The translations under genes and the position numbers were made by a program. Below are positions 33,099 through 46,646 of a DNA stretch of 64,000 nt, piece by piece. The stretch is from Brevipalpus yothersi. Lineage: Eukaryota > Arthropoda > Arachnida > Trombidiformes > Tenuipalpidae. The stretch is from NCBI GenBank assembly GCA_003956705.1, contig QZCP01000035.1:248001-312000 (forward strand), in the 5' to 3' direction. The notes under the pieces were generated by a model. That model saw only the letters and a list, made by a program, of their open reading frames with translations, was not told the DNA's origin and made no database searches. Numbering within the stretch: the stretch's first letter is position 1; each line of letters begins with the position of its first letter.

Positions 33099-34623
33099 AT
33101 GGCCGGTAATTTTTGGCAGAGCTCTCATTTTCAAGAATGGCTACTGGAGAAGCAGGATCTCATGCGAGAACGGAATACAGATCTTCAAGTTTTAACCGAG
33201 GAAGAATATCAAAAAATTATGATATTTTGGACCAATTTTATTCAAGTGTTGGGTGAATATCTCAACGTGAGACAACAAGTGATTTCCACAGCTTTTGTGT
33301 ATTTCAAGCGATTTTATTTGCGTAATTCATTCAAATGTGTTGATCCACTCCTGATGGCTCCTACTTGCTGTCTATTAGCTTCAAAAGTTGAAGAATTTGG
33401 CGGTGTAACTAATACTCGACTGATAACCGGCGTCCAGACCATTGTGAAAACAAAATACTCGCACACATTTCCTCAAGAGTTTCCCTATCGAATTAACCAT
33501 GTTCTGGAATGCGAATTTTTCCTACTAGAACTTATGGACTGCTGCTTGATACTTTATCATCCATATCGACCATTACTTCGATATGTTCAAGATTTGAAAG
33601 AAATGAAAGAACTTAGAGAATTCAATCGTGATTCGAAAGACGAGCTCCTCAGTACTGCCTGGAATGTTGTTAATGATACTTATCGTTCAGACATTCCTCT
33701 TCTTTACCCACCTCATCTCATTGCAATAGGTATGTGATCTTGAGTTCCATATTTTTCTAATTTCTCCTCTCTCTGAGCCAGCTTGTCTTCACATGGGATG
33801 CGTAATCTGTGGCAAAGATTATAAACAATGGTTTGCCGAGCTGAATGTAGATCTGGATAAGGTCAGTTAATTTACATTTTAAAAAAGAAATACCGATTTT
33901 GTTACATCGAATTGTTTCCCTCCAAAATCTAGGTTTTAGATATCACTAGACAAATTCTCAATCTCTACGAAATGTGGAAAAATTTCGATGAGAACGAGAT
34001 AAGAAGCATTTTAGCCAAAATGCCCAGACCCAAGACGCAACCCTCCAGGTAACGAAGTCCTCGGAATATCTTGATTCTTGACATTTGATTATTAAGGGCC
34101 ATTTAGGGTCTATTCTATCAATGGTATCTAGAATGATGACTTCAATCCCTTGTATTGATCATGCTAGACCAGGCTAGTCCTCATGTATTCGAGATGATCA
34201 TTCACTCAACTAGTTTTTTGGAGCTCCTGATTCCAAAGGGTGTTCGAAACTTTCCCTCTCTGAATATTGGTGAGCTAATCGGGATCATTCCAGATCATTG
34301 GGGCTTATATTTCACTTTTTTGTCACAACTTTCCCTATTTGGCTTTGAAAACTGTCTTTTTAACCAAAAAAGAGATCATGTCGAACTATTCTTCAAACTT
34401 TTCTGTAACTATCTCTTTCCCCCTCTCTCCCTATGACAATCTGATGATCTTGCTAACGAAATTCTCTTCAGCTTTATCAACGTTGGCCCTTAAACATTTC
34501 CATCTCAGTCAATAAAGCAAACTCACCACATTTTCTCCTGATTTTGATAGGCCTCCTTCTCAGAAGGAAAAATCTGAACCATCCTCAAATACTCAACAGA
34601 CACCATCTCAGCAGTCAACATAG
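33099..34623 (+). CDS. CCNC: Cyclin C (Mediator kinase module)
   Basis: Four exons: 33099-33729, 33782-33861, 33933-34048 and 34551-34623, about 299 residues (human 283). It starts MAGNFWQSSHFQEWLLEKQ, the near-invariant cyclin C opening, and continues through both cyclin folds (LLASKVEEFGG, LECEFFLLELMDCCLILYHPYRPL, SDIPLLYPPHLIA, QWFAELNVDLDKVLDIT). It ends KMPRPKTQPS with a Gln/Ser tail. Partner: CDK8/19 in the Mediator kinase module, regulating RNA polymerase II transcription. ATG 33099 is chosen because the family starts there; the longer frame begins with GTG. The last intron (34049-34550) is about 500 bp while the others are about 52-71 bp. An AATAAA near 34839 gives the likely 3' end, so it converges on RPL8. 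Confidence 0.96.
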
Positions 34624-35047
34624 CAACGCACCTAATGATGGTAGTGTCTTGATGACTTGACCTTATCCAATCAGCCTATTCCAAGGCTCTCAGAGATTAA
34701 GTGCCATGAAAATAGTTGATTTTCTTACAATATGAATGAGAGCGAGAGTGTAGAGCGCGAGAAAGAGACTCAGGGATCAGTAACCAATAAGGAGGCCTCG
34801 AGAGCTTGAGCTTTCAGCCTTATTCCTGGACTTTTGTGAAATAAAGTTCATATCCTGCCTTTAGATTGTTGAGAGAGTTTGCTATACAGTTACACGAATA
34901 TTATTCTCAGTTTCTCAGACGAAGTTGAAAGTCTGAATGAAACCGATGAAGATGAAGATGTGTAACAAGAATGGGTTTTTATCAACTTATTTATTAAACC
35001 AAAGGTTCATATCTTAAACAGCCACTTAGTTACATGTTATCCTATGA
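34624..35047. other. Convergent 3' spacer CCNC/RPL8
   Basis: This spacer holds the cyclin C 3' UTR with AATAAA near 34839 and the RPL8 3' UTR with a reverse-strand AATAAA near 34989-34996. No further gene is seen. Confidence 0.6.
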
Positions 35048-35894
35048 TCACTTATCGTCTTTTCCGGCGACATTCTTTTTGCCTCCTCTTATTCTTCCTG
35101 TTCTTCTGGCAGCAATAAGACCGACCTTACGTCCAGCACTAGCATCTCTTCGGACAGTTGAAGCTTTACCGATGTGTTGATGGTTACCACCACCATGAGG
35201 ATGTTCAACAGGATTCATAGCAACACCTCTAACCTTGGGCCAACAGTTACGCTTGGCCTTATATTTATGGTAAGCACGACCGGCTTTAAGAATAGGCTTG
35301 TCAATACGACCACCTCCAGCGATTATACCAACCATTGCTCGGTTAGATGAGGGAATAATTTTCTTGGATCCTGACGGAAGCTTAACTCTGGTCTTTTTTG
35401 TGTCAGGATTTTGAGCTATTACGGTAGCATAGTTACCAGATGCACGAGCTAGTTTACCTCGATCTCCTGTCTTTTCTTCCACATTTGAAATCACGGTACC
35501 TTCAGGCATTTCACCGACTGGTAAGATATTTCCTATTTGAAGCATGGCTTTACGTCCACAATAAACGAACTGTCCGGTGTGCATGCCTTCGGCGGCTAAG
35601 AACAATTCTTTCCTTCGTTTATATCTATAAGGGTCTCTGAAGTCTACAACTGCCAAAGGTGCACCTCGACCGGGGTCATGAATGATGTCCTACGGTGGTA
35701 GTAAATGAACACAATTAATACAACACATTCAACGTCATAATCTATCAAGAACCTACCTTAACCACTCCTTTGATGTATCCTCTTCTCTCGGAGAAGTCGA
35801 TAGCTCTCAACTTTGGTGCACCTTTGCGATGTTTGTTGTGGCTCTTGAAAACACTTCCAGCTCCTTTTCTCTGGCTTCTGATTACTCGACCCAT
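35048..35894 (-). CDS. RPL8: Ribosomal protein L8 (uL2)
   Basis: Two minus-strand exons, 35894-35757 and 35689-35048, separated by a 67 bp intron; 259 residues (human 257). It starts MGRVIRSQRKGAGSVF and carries the peptidyl-transferase-proximal loop GVAMNPVEHPHGGGNHQH, whose histidine is the site hydroxylated in other animals. It ends RTGRIRGGKKNVAGKDDK. uL2 is a core 60S protein needed for subunit joining and catalysis. The only unusual point is the KKNVAGKDDK tail, slightly longer than in many insects. It is a strongly conserved gene that can serve as a phylogenetic marker for this contig. Confidence 0.99.
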
Positions 35895-36110
35895 GGTGAT
35901 ATCAAATTAATCACTACTTGAGTAATCAAGTACAAAATAACAAAAAATCCAAACAATTTAATTTAAACACAAACTTGTGCTACTAGCAGAACACAATCAC
36001 AAGGCTTGTGACACAAGCTAAAGCGGCGGAAGCGGAAATGAAAAGTTGCCACTCTTAAAGCGCCCTCTTGCGGAGTCTTAGTTTATAAACGTCCGCAAGA
36101 TGTCATGAGA
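35895..36110 (-). promoter_or_regulatory. RPL8 upstream region with TOP-like tract
   Basis: Reading on the minus strand, a pyrimidine-rich stretch CTTTTCATTTCCGCTTCCGCC (36045 down to about 36025) resembles the 5' TOP leader of ribosomal protein mRNAs. Further up, arms CTTGCGGA/TCCGCAAG (36067-36074 and 36092-36099) form a GC-rich inverted repeat in otherwise AT-rich DNA. If the transcript begins at the TOP tract, the leader is about 150 nt, possibly with an intron. The exact start is not visible. Confidence 0.4.
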
Positions 36111-37668
36111 AGCGAATTTCGAATATCATCGAATATATTTCATTCCAAGTTCTAGGATCTTCATGAAATTCGACTGAGCACTCAGAACTTTTGTCTCAGG
36201 AACTTCATGTTTGCTGTTTTTGTACTCAGTTTTTTGCGAATCTTTTCATATAGGATGAATCTTTTGTGACGAGATTCTCTTGAAAAATTTGAAATGCATT
36301 CTCATATTGTATGTGTTATGGAGGAATATTAGTAATGTTCTCACGAAATGCGAGGAGAAATTCTTTCACCTATCAAGCCCTTTCTAATTTAGTACTAGAG
36401 CTATATATATATATGGCTTCCATGTTTCAATGTGCAAAGATTGGAGTAATTTATATTCCTTGATGTCTTGATTGTTCCCGGGAAGCATTTTCTATCACAC
36501 TAATGAAATTCTACCAGCATAATAAACTCAAATGCACAATCATAATCATAATTATAAAGTTGGTATGAATTATACCCATATAATTGATCTGTCTGGATAA
36601 ATTTGAATTTGAGATTTTTTTCAACTTCATTTGAATCACAAGGTTCTTAGCACTGGAAGAAAAAGAAGGGCTTCCTTTCTTCAACGAAAACTTTTCATTC
36701 CAGACATAACTGAGACCTTGTGATGGAAGTTTGCCCACGCTTATCATTCAGTTGAACTGTTTCTTCCAGACAAAATAACATTCTGTATTAAGCGATTGGA
36801 TATGATTGATACCCAATGGGTAAACATGAGCAGAATGTAAGAACTACATATAGTCTCTGAGGAGAAACTTGTTCGAACTCATTTATCGTTTCACATCGTA
36901 ACAGAATAGAGAAGTCCCCAATGCTGCAAGCTATGCCACTGATTACAAGCCTTTTCACTTGATTCAATTACGGTATTTGCCATATAATACTATCCAATTT
37001 GCTTGAACTTGCTTCTCATGTTGGCTTAGTAACAGAGATACACTTCGAAAAGCTTGCCATCGAATTGTTGCTCTCGAGTTTGCCTTACCATTTATCCGAC
37101 AAATAAAAGGAAGAGAGAGAGAAAGTGGCAAGCCTTAAACTCTTCAAGTAAGAGGTATGGTAAATCAATCGAGCAGTGTTACTTGTTTCAATCAACGCGG
37201 ATTCATCAGAATGTTTACAATAATCGAAATTGTAGATACACATCAACATTTCCCATTTCCTGCCTCCCTAATTGATCTAATTCATGATTTATGGTTAAGT
37301 CCTAAGATGGTTTTTTTGGAACATGAATAGCTCTCTAGAATCGAGAATCTACTTTTACTTTTTTGACCATTACAATTTCGAAAAAAATTCAACTAAAAAC
37401 TTTTCATCTGTTCGTGAACTTATGTTTTTCTCCATCTCTTTCTCTCTGATCCCTTCCAGTGTTTGCATCCATCCACTACCCACGTTCATTCTACTCGTTT
37501 AGCTAAATGCAAACATTCTTTTCCATAGCCTTAGGCTTCCATCGGTGGCAAATCATCGAACAAATATTTTATCAATTTCAGCAACTAAATTTGAATTGAG
37601 ATTCAACCATCTTTTTTCTACTTCTTTTCTCTCATCCTGGTTTGGTTCAAGTCGTTTCTATCTCTATT

Positions 37669-37670
<2 letters not shown>

Positions 37671-37700
<30 letters not shown>
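37671..37700. repeat. (TC)n microsatellite
   Basis: Fifteen pure TC units in intergenic DNA. Confidence 0.95.
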
Positions 37701-37704
<4 letters not shown>

Positions 37705-39119
37705 GAGAGGCAAAATTCTGTGAATTCTGGAGAGACACTTTTGGAGTGCCATGTTCAGAATTTCAGTAGCTGAAACTCTTCTCCTTTTCATCTTTAACAA
37801 AGTAGAAATTTGAGTAAATTCAGTAGCTGTGTGGTGTTTTTCTCTAACATCGTCTAATGGAATGAATACAGGCCAAATGCATCCACAAAGAAGCTGAAAA
37901 AGAAATGAGAATCACAAAAGACGGAATCCAAGTTTTTTGATCAGTTTTTGGGTGGTAAAAATGAATCCTTCAAGGGTGTCCTGCCACACTGGTGGTTAGC
38001 TGATGAAGAGATCTTAATCGGCAGTGAGAGCCTTGATTGAATAAGAATATTAATCACTTTAGGTTGAGAGGACAAAAGATTCACTGTGAATACTCTTTTT
38101 GACTCCACTTAAAGGCTGATGATAGCTACAAGGGCTACTCGACACAAAAGCAATTCGGCAATACGAGTAATTTAAGAGTAAACAAAGCGAGCTTCAAAGA
38201 GAACACTAAAAGATCATCAAAGTGGAAAGGTTGAGAAAAAAATTTTCACAAAACTCACAGGAAGGGTTCATTCAATAGTAAAAAGGCCCAGAAAAAAATG
38301 AAACTATAGAGAACAGTGAGCATTCCTCTTATTCTTTTTCCTATTTTCCAACTTTTTGTGAACACTGTAGCATGTCTTTGAGGGTTAATAAATGAAAAGA
38401 CCACAAATGAGCATCAAAAAATGTCGCATCTCAGCATCGCTTACTTACAAGCCATCGATCAGTTATAAAAGAATACGAACCGATTTTTGCATGGAATAGC
38501 CCACTATGACGCTTCCCATAGTTATTCTCAGCGAGATTCCTGAGATATTATGCTAGTACTTCCAATTCCAACATGCTTCTTCTAAAATTATTCACTTGAC
38601 ATGGTTCGATCAGTTTAATAGTTTTGAACGAAAACGTGAAACTATCAGGTGCCAGGAGACATTTATATTTCACAATTCCAGTTGAGAGTTTTATATCGCT
38701 TGGTTGAGATATCAAAAAATCATTGGATCAGAAGAATTAAATGGATTTATCCTGAAAACTGTTCCATTTGCAAGAGTTTCAGTACGGTATTCCTCACTTT
38801 ATTTCTGTGCATGAGAATGAAAACCGTTCATCCAATCATATGATTTTGAGAAGCTTGGATCTATTTCGAGTTTATACGGAAAAATGATTGAAACAGAGAT
38901 GCTAGATGAAAAAGAATCGAAAGCAAAGGATGGAGCACAATACAATATAGCCCTAATTGAATGGACCGGTTCAACATGGTTCTACTTATCTGTCCTGACA
39001 AGCGTGCTGGACCATTGCGCGTAAACGCATTCAGCTTGGCCATTAGACTATCATTTTCGAATAGCTACAATCTTTTCTGGTTCCATCTTTCTCCTTTTCT
39101 CTCATGTTGATGGAAATAA

Positions 39120-39124
<5 letters not shown>

Positions 39125-39174
<50 letters not shown>
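39125..39174. repeat. (TC)n microsatellite
   Basis: About 25 pure TC units. A long complementary GA tract begins 382 bp further on, so the two form inverted arms. Confidence 0.96.
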
Positions 39175-39180
<6 letters not shown>

Positions 39181-39536
39181 GATTCTCCTTCTCCCTGTAA
39201 ACTCTCTATGAACGATATCACAAAGACTTGCTCCCATTCTCTGTTCTCTTTTTGCCGCTCCAGCATCCGCATCCCCATCCCCATCATCAAGCCATTTTAC
39301 ACGCCTCTATAAGCCACCATTCGATGATTTGGTCCGAGTTGTTGTTGTGTGTATATGTGTACATTAGATTCCCTGTCCAAAGATAGATCATTCATCTTAT
39401 TCAATTTAACTTACTCATTCTGATTCGAGATGCTCATACGTTCTTACCGCCTTAAGTGCAGAGTGATTTTCTCTGCTTTCCGACCGATTGAATTTCGCTC
39501 ATCGCATCACAAGAGGAATAGGGGGAGGTGAACAGA

Positions 39537-39553
39537 GAAAGAAAGAAAGTGAG

Positions 39554-39617
<64 letters not shown>
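39537..39617. repeat. (GAAA)n/(GA)n microsatellite
   Basis: A few GAAA units lead into about 30 pure GA units (39557-39617), followed by purine-rich AAG/GAA sequence to about 39690. The whole purine block is over 150 bp. Confidence 0.96.
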
Positions 39618-39626
<9 letters not shown>

Positions 39627-41820
39627 AGAGCCCGATGAGAGTAGAAAAAAAGAGGAAAAAGAAGCTGGAGAAGAAGAAAGAAGAAGAGGAATGTATGTGT
39701 AGAGAGGAAGAAGTCACTTGCATAATTGAATGCCTCGCTGACAATAACACTAGGCTAATTGGGACATTGAGTTCGCAACAGCTCATCAATCCTGCGCTTG
39801 ATTTTATTTATGTTCTCCTTCCACTTGTCAAACAAAACGATCTCTTTTTGTTTTTCAAGTTGGTCTTGAGAAACAAATACTATTCACACAGCTCAATCGA
39901 CAATAAAACAGATTGTTGCTTGAACTTATCTAGAGAGAGAAAAAAATTCCCAATCTTCTGTCCCCCTATTCAGCTAACCACTGAGGTGTTCCTTGATTGA
40001 CTATTCCATGTTGAGAATCTTTGGAGAGCTGAAACAATATAACTAATTGATGATACTCTTGATAGGGATCCATCGCTTTGGTATAGTTTTCCCATTTCTC
40101 TGTTCTGATGAACAAACATTAGCAAATCTCATATTCTCAGATCTGATTAATTTGGAAGAATTCTCCACGAAAAGTTAAATAATGTGAATTTTTTGAGACA
40201 TTGAGGGGAAAATCTTGGTGGATAGAATTCTTCAAAAAAATCTTATATTTTTTTAGCAACTGCGTAATTAAAATCTCAATTAATGTGCCTGAATTCTGTT
40301 CAAACTAGAACTGCTTTTTTGGAGAGCTGGCATATTCTAGGAGACATTTTTCAAAAGACTCTCTTGGCACTTATTCCCTTCATTGGCCTGTAGTTTTGGT
40401 AGGATATCTTTTGTGTTGGTGTTAAATTTTGTTGAGTTCACTGAGCAAGATGAAAAAAGATGATGATGATCACTACAATCATGGTCTGATTGAGTTATTA
40501 TTTCAAGAGTTTCACTAAGTATCGCTCTCTCGATTCTTTACTTGTCTCCCTTTTTGCTCAAAAAACTGTGAAGTGGCTCGAGTTGATTCATTGAGAAGCT
40601 TCCAGAGATGACACCGTCATGTTTCTTGAACATTGTCAAACAAGAAGTAAAGAGAAGTGATTTTGAAGCAAATGATGGTAAAGGGATAGCCATTTTTACC
40701 CTGTATCCAGTATAAAAAAAGCATCCAGAGAAGTCTACAATAGAAAAAAAAATTCTCATCTTCGATAAGTCATACTTTTTTAATGCATCTAAATTCGATT
40801 TAAAATGGAGCTCGTTTTTCACACTAATGGAGGGGCAACATAGAGAGCCCAGTTTTAAAATACATTCTCCCATCTTTTTAAAACTTTAAATTCTCCTCTC
40901 TCTCTCTCCTCTACTCTCCTCTCTTCATTTCAACAATAGGGAGAGAGAGACCAAATAGTTCAGAAGTCCCACAGAATAGTTTGTGGGTCTCGAGCTAGTT
41001 TGGACATCATCACTCGATTTTTTTAGAAAATTTCACACTTTATAGATGAGATTTCGAAATTTTTCCCAAAACAAGGGAACTGAAGATTTTAGAACATGTC
41101 CGATTCGACTATTTCAATTGATGGATTTTGTGGATACCATACTATCAGTTTAATTCATACTTCAAATTATCTGAGATTTCTGGCCTTGATTATATTCCAA
41201 GAGTTATTTTATGCACTTCCTCTTCCAATTTCAAACAAATCGTTCTATTTGAGTATTCTATGGTCTCTCTTCAAAGTGTCTGGACGGAAACAATGAACCA
41301 AAGAGACCATTGCAAACACATTATTCTTGATGCATATTGTGTCTATTGATTCAATAAATTCTGGAACACTTTTGAGGTGTAGAATAACAAGTGTATATAT
41401 ATTCAATATCTAAAAAACTGACCAAAATCAAAACTAGAAGCTCCTCCAACCACTTCCGCAGGAGGAGCTTGTAATACCTTTGTGCTTCTCTATTGGCTGC
41501 GCATCAAGCAAGAAGCATCAATGAGGCGGAGTCACATAATTAGATTATCAAAGGAACGTGAATCTGCGTCCGTGCGAATTGAGAAATGAAACATAAGAAT
41601 TGGCGGGCCAAAAGTCAAAGGAACAGTTGGCCTGCCGTTGGGAACGTGAACATCCAAGTCAATTTTGATTTTATCTTTGATCTTGCTACTACACTCAAAA
41701 TACTTACCCACAATATTTACTCCTTGATCCTTGACTAGGCTGCTAAATTTTCTCAGTGCAATACTTATTCTCCATATAGTTGTTATTCCATTGGTATTCC
41801 CATTCAATTGATGCAAAATT

Positions 41821-44800
41821 ATGGAAAAATTAACAGAATTCGTGAACAAATCTATCGCTTGTGATCGATTCAGCTCATTAACCAATAATCTACCTCCTCT
41901 CTTGACAACATCTTCCTCATCTTCATCCTCTAATTTATCGGTGTCTACAAGCAATTTTTCTTTACCACCCACTTTGATAGTTTCTTCATCCTCCTCTCCT
42001 TCAATTCCACCAGCGTCAATTGTGCCATCAATTTCAGTCTCCTCGATCAATTCAATTAGTGCTGTTTCAGTGGTTTCCAAGCCAGATGATTTGTCCAGAA
42101 AAATTGTGCCTACATATTTATCCTCATCAAAAAATCGTGAGATCAAAGCAACGGATTTATCAACTCCCCGAATTGTTCAAGCAACTCCTTTCACCATCTT
42201 CAATCCAGCATTCCATCGACCACGGATTACTCGTATCACTGTCAATACACCACCTCCAAGTCCACCAGGCGAGTTGATCACATGTAAACTTGAGACCGGT
42301 AATATTTCATCAAATACTGATGAGGAGAACAATAGTGGAGATTCTAGAGGTAAGATTTTTCTCTTATCAATTCAATATACACAAAAGTAATGTTACTCCT
42401 ACAAAAATGGGAAAAAACTTGCAGATTCAACAATATCAGTGAATGGACTAAACAATCAAGCTAGAAGTGATGGATGCATAATTGTTGATGATTCTGTTAG
42501 TCCAAAATCATCTTTGAACTCAGGTAGAGTGAATTAATTGTTAAGATTTGCAGCTCTATTGTCCAATAATAATCGAAATTTTGGAATTCCAGAAAAAGAT
42601 ATAAAATATCTGACACCTTTGAGAGAAAAGACTACCAACCCCAATAAAACAGAGAAAGATTCAAATTCTCAGAAAGTGAAGCAAAGAAGATCTCGTACCA
42701 ATTTCACTTTAGATCAATTGAACGAATTGGAAAGACTGTTCGATGAAACTCATTATCCAGATGCATTCATGAGAGAAGAACTTTCTCAGCGTCTAGGTCT
42801 TTCAGAGGCAAGAGTCCAGGTAAGCCAATCTCGAAATTCTTTTGCCCCTCTCCATCATCACTTGGCTCAGTCCTCAGATCAGTTTGATGAAGTAGCTACA
42901 TAACATTTGAAGGATAAATTCAGAGTGATATATTCATGCTCTAGGCAGCTTGGAGCCTCAATCAGCTCAAATAATCTGTCAATCGGAAGTAGTTTGCGCT
43001 GAGAAAATGGTTGAAGCAATAAAGCGTGTTTGGTTAATGCTTGCAAACAGAGCGGATTATGGACGCAATGAAGATCAATTCACTCACTGTTAAGGGAAGA
43101 AAGAGAGAATGTCTAATTTACATCAATTGAGCGGTGCTAATCAGATGAAGCAATGAATTGGATTGTCAAGCAATTGGACGCTCTCTCAACAGTGTTCCGA
43201 TGCTCCAGCTTATCAAATTAATTCGAGATAGTTTTGCCTATCTGTCCGTTCTTGATCAAAAAGAGGAGTCACAATTTGCCTTAATGATTGTAGATGATTT
43301 TCATTTGCTTTGTATGTGTGATGCTTAGAAGAAATTCATCCATAGGATAGGAGTGATTCACGATAGAGGAAAGTTTTTTTCCTCAACATAACAGGGTTGA
43401 GAAGAGGAGAAAAAACAGTAGCTCAGTTTCATTCATTTCTTCTTTGTTTTGCTTTTGAACTACTTGCCGATGCTTTGGTGTCATCAATCTTCTTTTTTCT
43501 TATGGAAAACAATGAAAAGAAATTAGAAGTATCTGATTAACTTACAGTTTGTTAGTTATGATGACTGGAGAATCTAGTATGGAAAACAAGGAAAACAATC
43601 AAGTCATTTGATTAATTTAAGTCCATTCTTCATCTTTGAGTATTATTGTCCTCTCACAATAGTCGAAAGAAAATATAACAAACTGCATACTTCATGGGTG
43701 GAATAATTCATTCTCTCTTATCCCATAGAGTTACTGAAAACAGAAAAAAAAGTTAGTATAGAGAAAAAGTCATTAGAATATTGTTCCTCTTTGAGGAATC
43801 GGAAGAGAATTTCGATCATTCTTCTTTATTTTGAAATGAACTCTTAAGTTTACTTATCATATTATCAAGTTCAATCGATTTAGACTCATCAGTAGCCAGA
43901 AACTCTCAATTTTTAAGGAATACTCTAATTTCTACTCGCTTGATTGATTTCCCAGAGAAATCTGAGAATAGCATTCAATGACTGATCATAACGACATGCG
44001 AAATGTTTGTGAAGAGAAAGTCGCTCAAAGTTTTCCATCGTACATTGTCAAATCAAGTCAAAAGAAATGAATGATGTATCATTGAGGATAGCTTGATCAT
44101 GTGAAGTCACTTTCTCTGGCCACACTGGTCATATGACTTACAGCTTTTTATAATCATAAGCCCATCTGAAGAGGACCCTAATTGTTGTGCACTTTATCAC
44201 CATCTTTAGATCCCTAAACACGATTAAAGATATAGATTGTGTCCATTAATTTGATTACATCATGAACTCGCTCTATCAGATCCCCTCTTCTCATTCATCC
44301 TCTCTCTCTTCCTCTCTTCCACCCATTCCATTCACTGATTCCTTCTCATCCACGGTCATCCGGCCTTTTGTTTGCCTGTTGGCTTTTTCAATCAAGGTTT
44401 GGTTCCAGAATCGACGCGCAAAGTGTAGGAAACACGAAAGTCAACTTCAGAAAAGTAAGCTTTATCATCTTATTTAACTTGACATTCTAGGAGAAGGCAT
44501 TTTTATCTTCTGTTTTGCATCCCTTTATTTGACATATCACTTACTGAATCCGAAAGGGTGTGAAAAATCGGCTATTAAAACTTTTCAACTACACCTCTTC
44601 CCAGCTGGCTTGGTGATGTCCACTGGCACTCCAATTGAGTCCTCTCGAATCGCTCCTTATATCAGCGTTCCCAGTTCATCCTCATCTCGTCTTCAATCCC
44701 ATTCCACCTCTTCAGCCGATCGTTTTTCAGCACTCCTACCTTCCTCTGGTATGTTCATCAAAATATTTTTCCTTTTTATATTTGTTTTACGAATTTTTCG

Positions 44801-45463
44801 ATTTCGATTTTTTAATTCTTAGGAGTCACTCCTCACTATCTACCTTATGCCATGGATCCTGCTTTGTTAGGTATAATCAAATTTGCTATGTTATTTCAAA
44901 ATTTCCCAAATTCAAACATTTTGGAGGTGTTGGAAAGATTCGAAAATACTTATTCCGTAGTAAGACACTCAAATGAGAGCAGATTGATCAATCTTTCATG
45001 AGCTAGGTCTCAAAAATTACTTATTTGCAATATTAGCCAGTTTACTCTACAAATAGTGCATCTTGGCTCACTCTAATACATTCCGAAGAGGAATAGGACA
45101 CCAATTTTCTACTCATGAGAAAAATGCGCCTAGGTATTTCTAGTCAGATAAAATACAATCGAATCCACTTCAACACTATCTGATATGGTTTGAATTCTGA
45201 AATTTTTGACGTTTGGAACTGAGGAAGAGCAATTTTTCAAATCAAAATTTTTGCCATTCTTTCCAGCGGCTGCTCATCATTATACAGCGGCAGCGGCAGC
45301 CGCTCAAGCCTCCTCAGCGAATACATTCCTATTTTATCCTAATGTTTCCCATCAATTCAGTTTATCTGCCCTGTTTGCTGCTGAACAATTGAATACAAAA
45401 AGTACAAGCATCGCCGAGCTCCGATTAAAAGCTCAAAAGCATACAGCAGCCCTTGGCTTATGA
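41821..45463 (+). CDS. SHOX: SHOX-family paired-class homeobox transcription factor
   Basis: Seven exons: 41821-42349, 42425-42523, 42593-42819, 44397-44454, 44605-44748, 44823-44870 and 45267-45463, about 433 residues, phases consistent. The start MEKLTEFVNKSIACD matches the SHOX/SHOX2 opening (MEELTAFVSKSFD). A long Ser/Thr-rich linker follows. The homeodomain begins QRRSRTNFTLDQLNELERLF and is split by a 1.6 kb intron right before VWFQNRRAKCRKHES, the conserved codon 46/47 position. After it comes a SHOX-specific segment (SRIAPYISV), then a poly-Ala run and the C-terminal OAR motif SIAELRLKAQKHTAALGL ending the protein. It is a nuclear DNA-binding regulator, of limb/appendage and neural development in relatives. 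The intron at 42524 could use an earlier AG (42553), making a 30 bp intron. I prefer the 69 bp version. Confidence 0.94.
42820..44396. other. Large intron splitting the homeobox
   Basis: At 1577 bp this is the longest intron in the window. It lies between the two halves of the homeodomain. No nested gene is seen. Its length compared with 50-100 bp neighbours would suit regulatory content, which cannot be shown by reading. Confidence 0.7.
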
Positions 45464-46574
45464 CTTTGGAGGCTTCTTGATATAGCTCGTTTTGTTTTTG
45501 TTCAAATTCTTGGATTGCATACTGATTGGAAGAGGGAATAAACAGCACCTGTAATGGTTAAATTTTGTATTAATTCGAATTTGGCTCTCAAAATCTGCTC
45601 TCTTCCATGGAAACATTCAAGAAGCAAATGATTGATCGATTGCAAAAGATCTCAGTAAGCCATTCATATTTAGATTGAAGACCCTAGAAGCTGTTGTAGG
45701 GAAAATTTTTCTCCTTTCTACTCCTCTGAAGGTGAATAATATGAGCATAGAATATCAGATAGATCAAGAAAACTGGAAGACATCTACGAATCTCTGATTT
45801 TTATTAGATCAGAACAAAATGTATAATGATTTAACATTCTAATAATCCTTCTAAGATTGTAATAACTCACGAAGAAGTATGAAATTAAATGAATTTCAAG
45901 ATTTCATAGACATGCAAATCAAGGATTTCTGATCGTATCTCTCTCGAAGATTTTCTATCATCTAATCATCTTCGATGAATATCATGAAATGCTGAGCCTT
46001 GGCTAGAACTCAGGCAAGTAAGAAGTTTTCTCTCAAGAAGCTCCATTTTTTTCGCTGTGGTGAACATTTGAGTAAGAATTGAACACAAAATAACGCGAGC
46101 GAATAAGCCTCATTGGTGACTTATCGGTCTGTCATCGAGACAAACTTTATTGAATCTAACAGAATTTAGCTTCTATATAAAAGAAAACGGACAAAAAGTC
46201 CATTTATAAATACTGACTGGTCATTTATAATGTCTGATTGAATTGAAGAAGGCCACTTGCATTATTCGATTTGCTTCTTTGGTCAGCCAGGCTTTCCGAG
46301 CAGGTTTCGCCATTGGACAGTTATGTTGCAAGACTTCGATTTGAGATTTAGCTTATAATTGAGCCAAATCAAAGGAGATCAGTGGTTACACAATTCACTC
46401 ATTGTGGCTATCAATCCCATTAGATAAGATCAGAAAATGGTATCACCAATTTAGGACTGTCAACCGCAACTAGTGATCAACAATGACTAGAATGAAGAAA
46501 ATTGAAATGAGATCAGAATATAATGGGGTATGACATCCAAACTCCTATTGCAAGCTTTGTCATCATCAATTCAA

Positions 46575-46646
<72 letters not shown>

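Larger units (their letters stand above)
36111..41820. other. Gene desert upstream of the SHOX-type gene
   Basis: A 5.7 kb stretch with no supported gene on either strand. Several open frames are products of GA/CT repeats. It contains three microsatellites (listed) and a short AT palindrome near 36404-36418. A long empty upstream flank fits a developmentally regulated homeobox gene with distant enhancers, which is inference. Confidence 0.55.

Noticed and set aside
39043..39789. Open frames with RE/SL repeats near 39.1 and 39.6 kb
   Set aside because: Products of microsatellites, with no flanking coding signal.
41532..42146. 204-codon open frame antisense to SHOX exon 1
   Set aside because: It mirrors the Ser-rich linker as Glu/Asp-rich sequence. 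The plus-strand frame has the conserved start and splices in phase to the homeodomain.
42524..42553. A 30-bp intron in the SHOX-type gene
   Set aside because: The first AG keeps frame, but the next AG at 42591-42592 also keeps frame, has a better pyrimidine context and gives a normal 69-bp intron.
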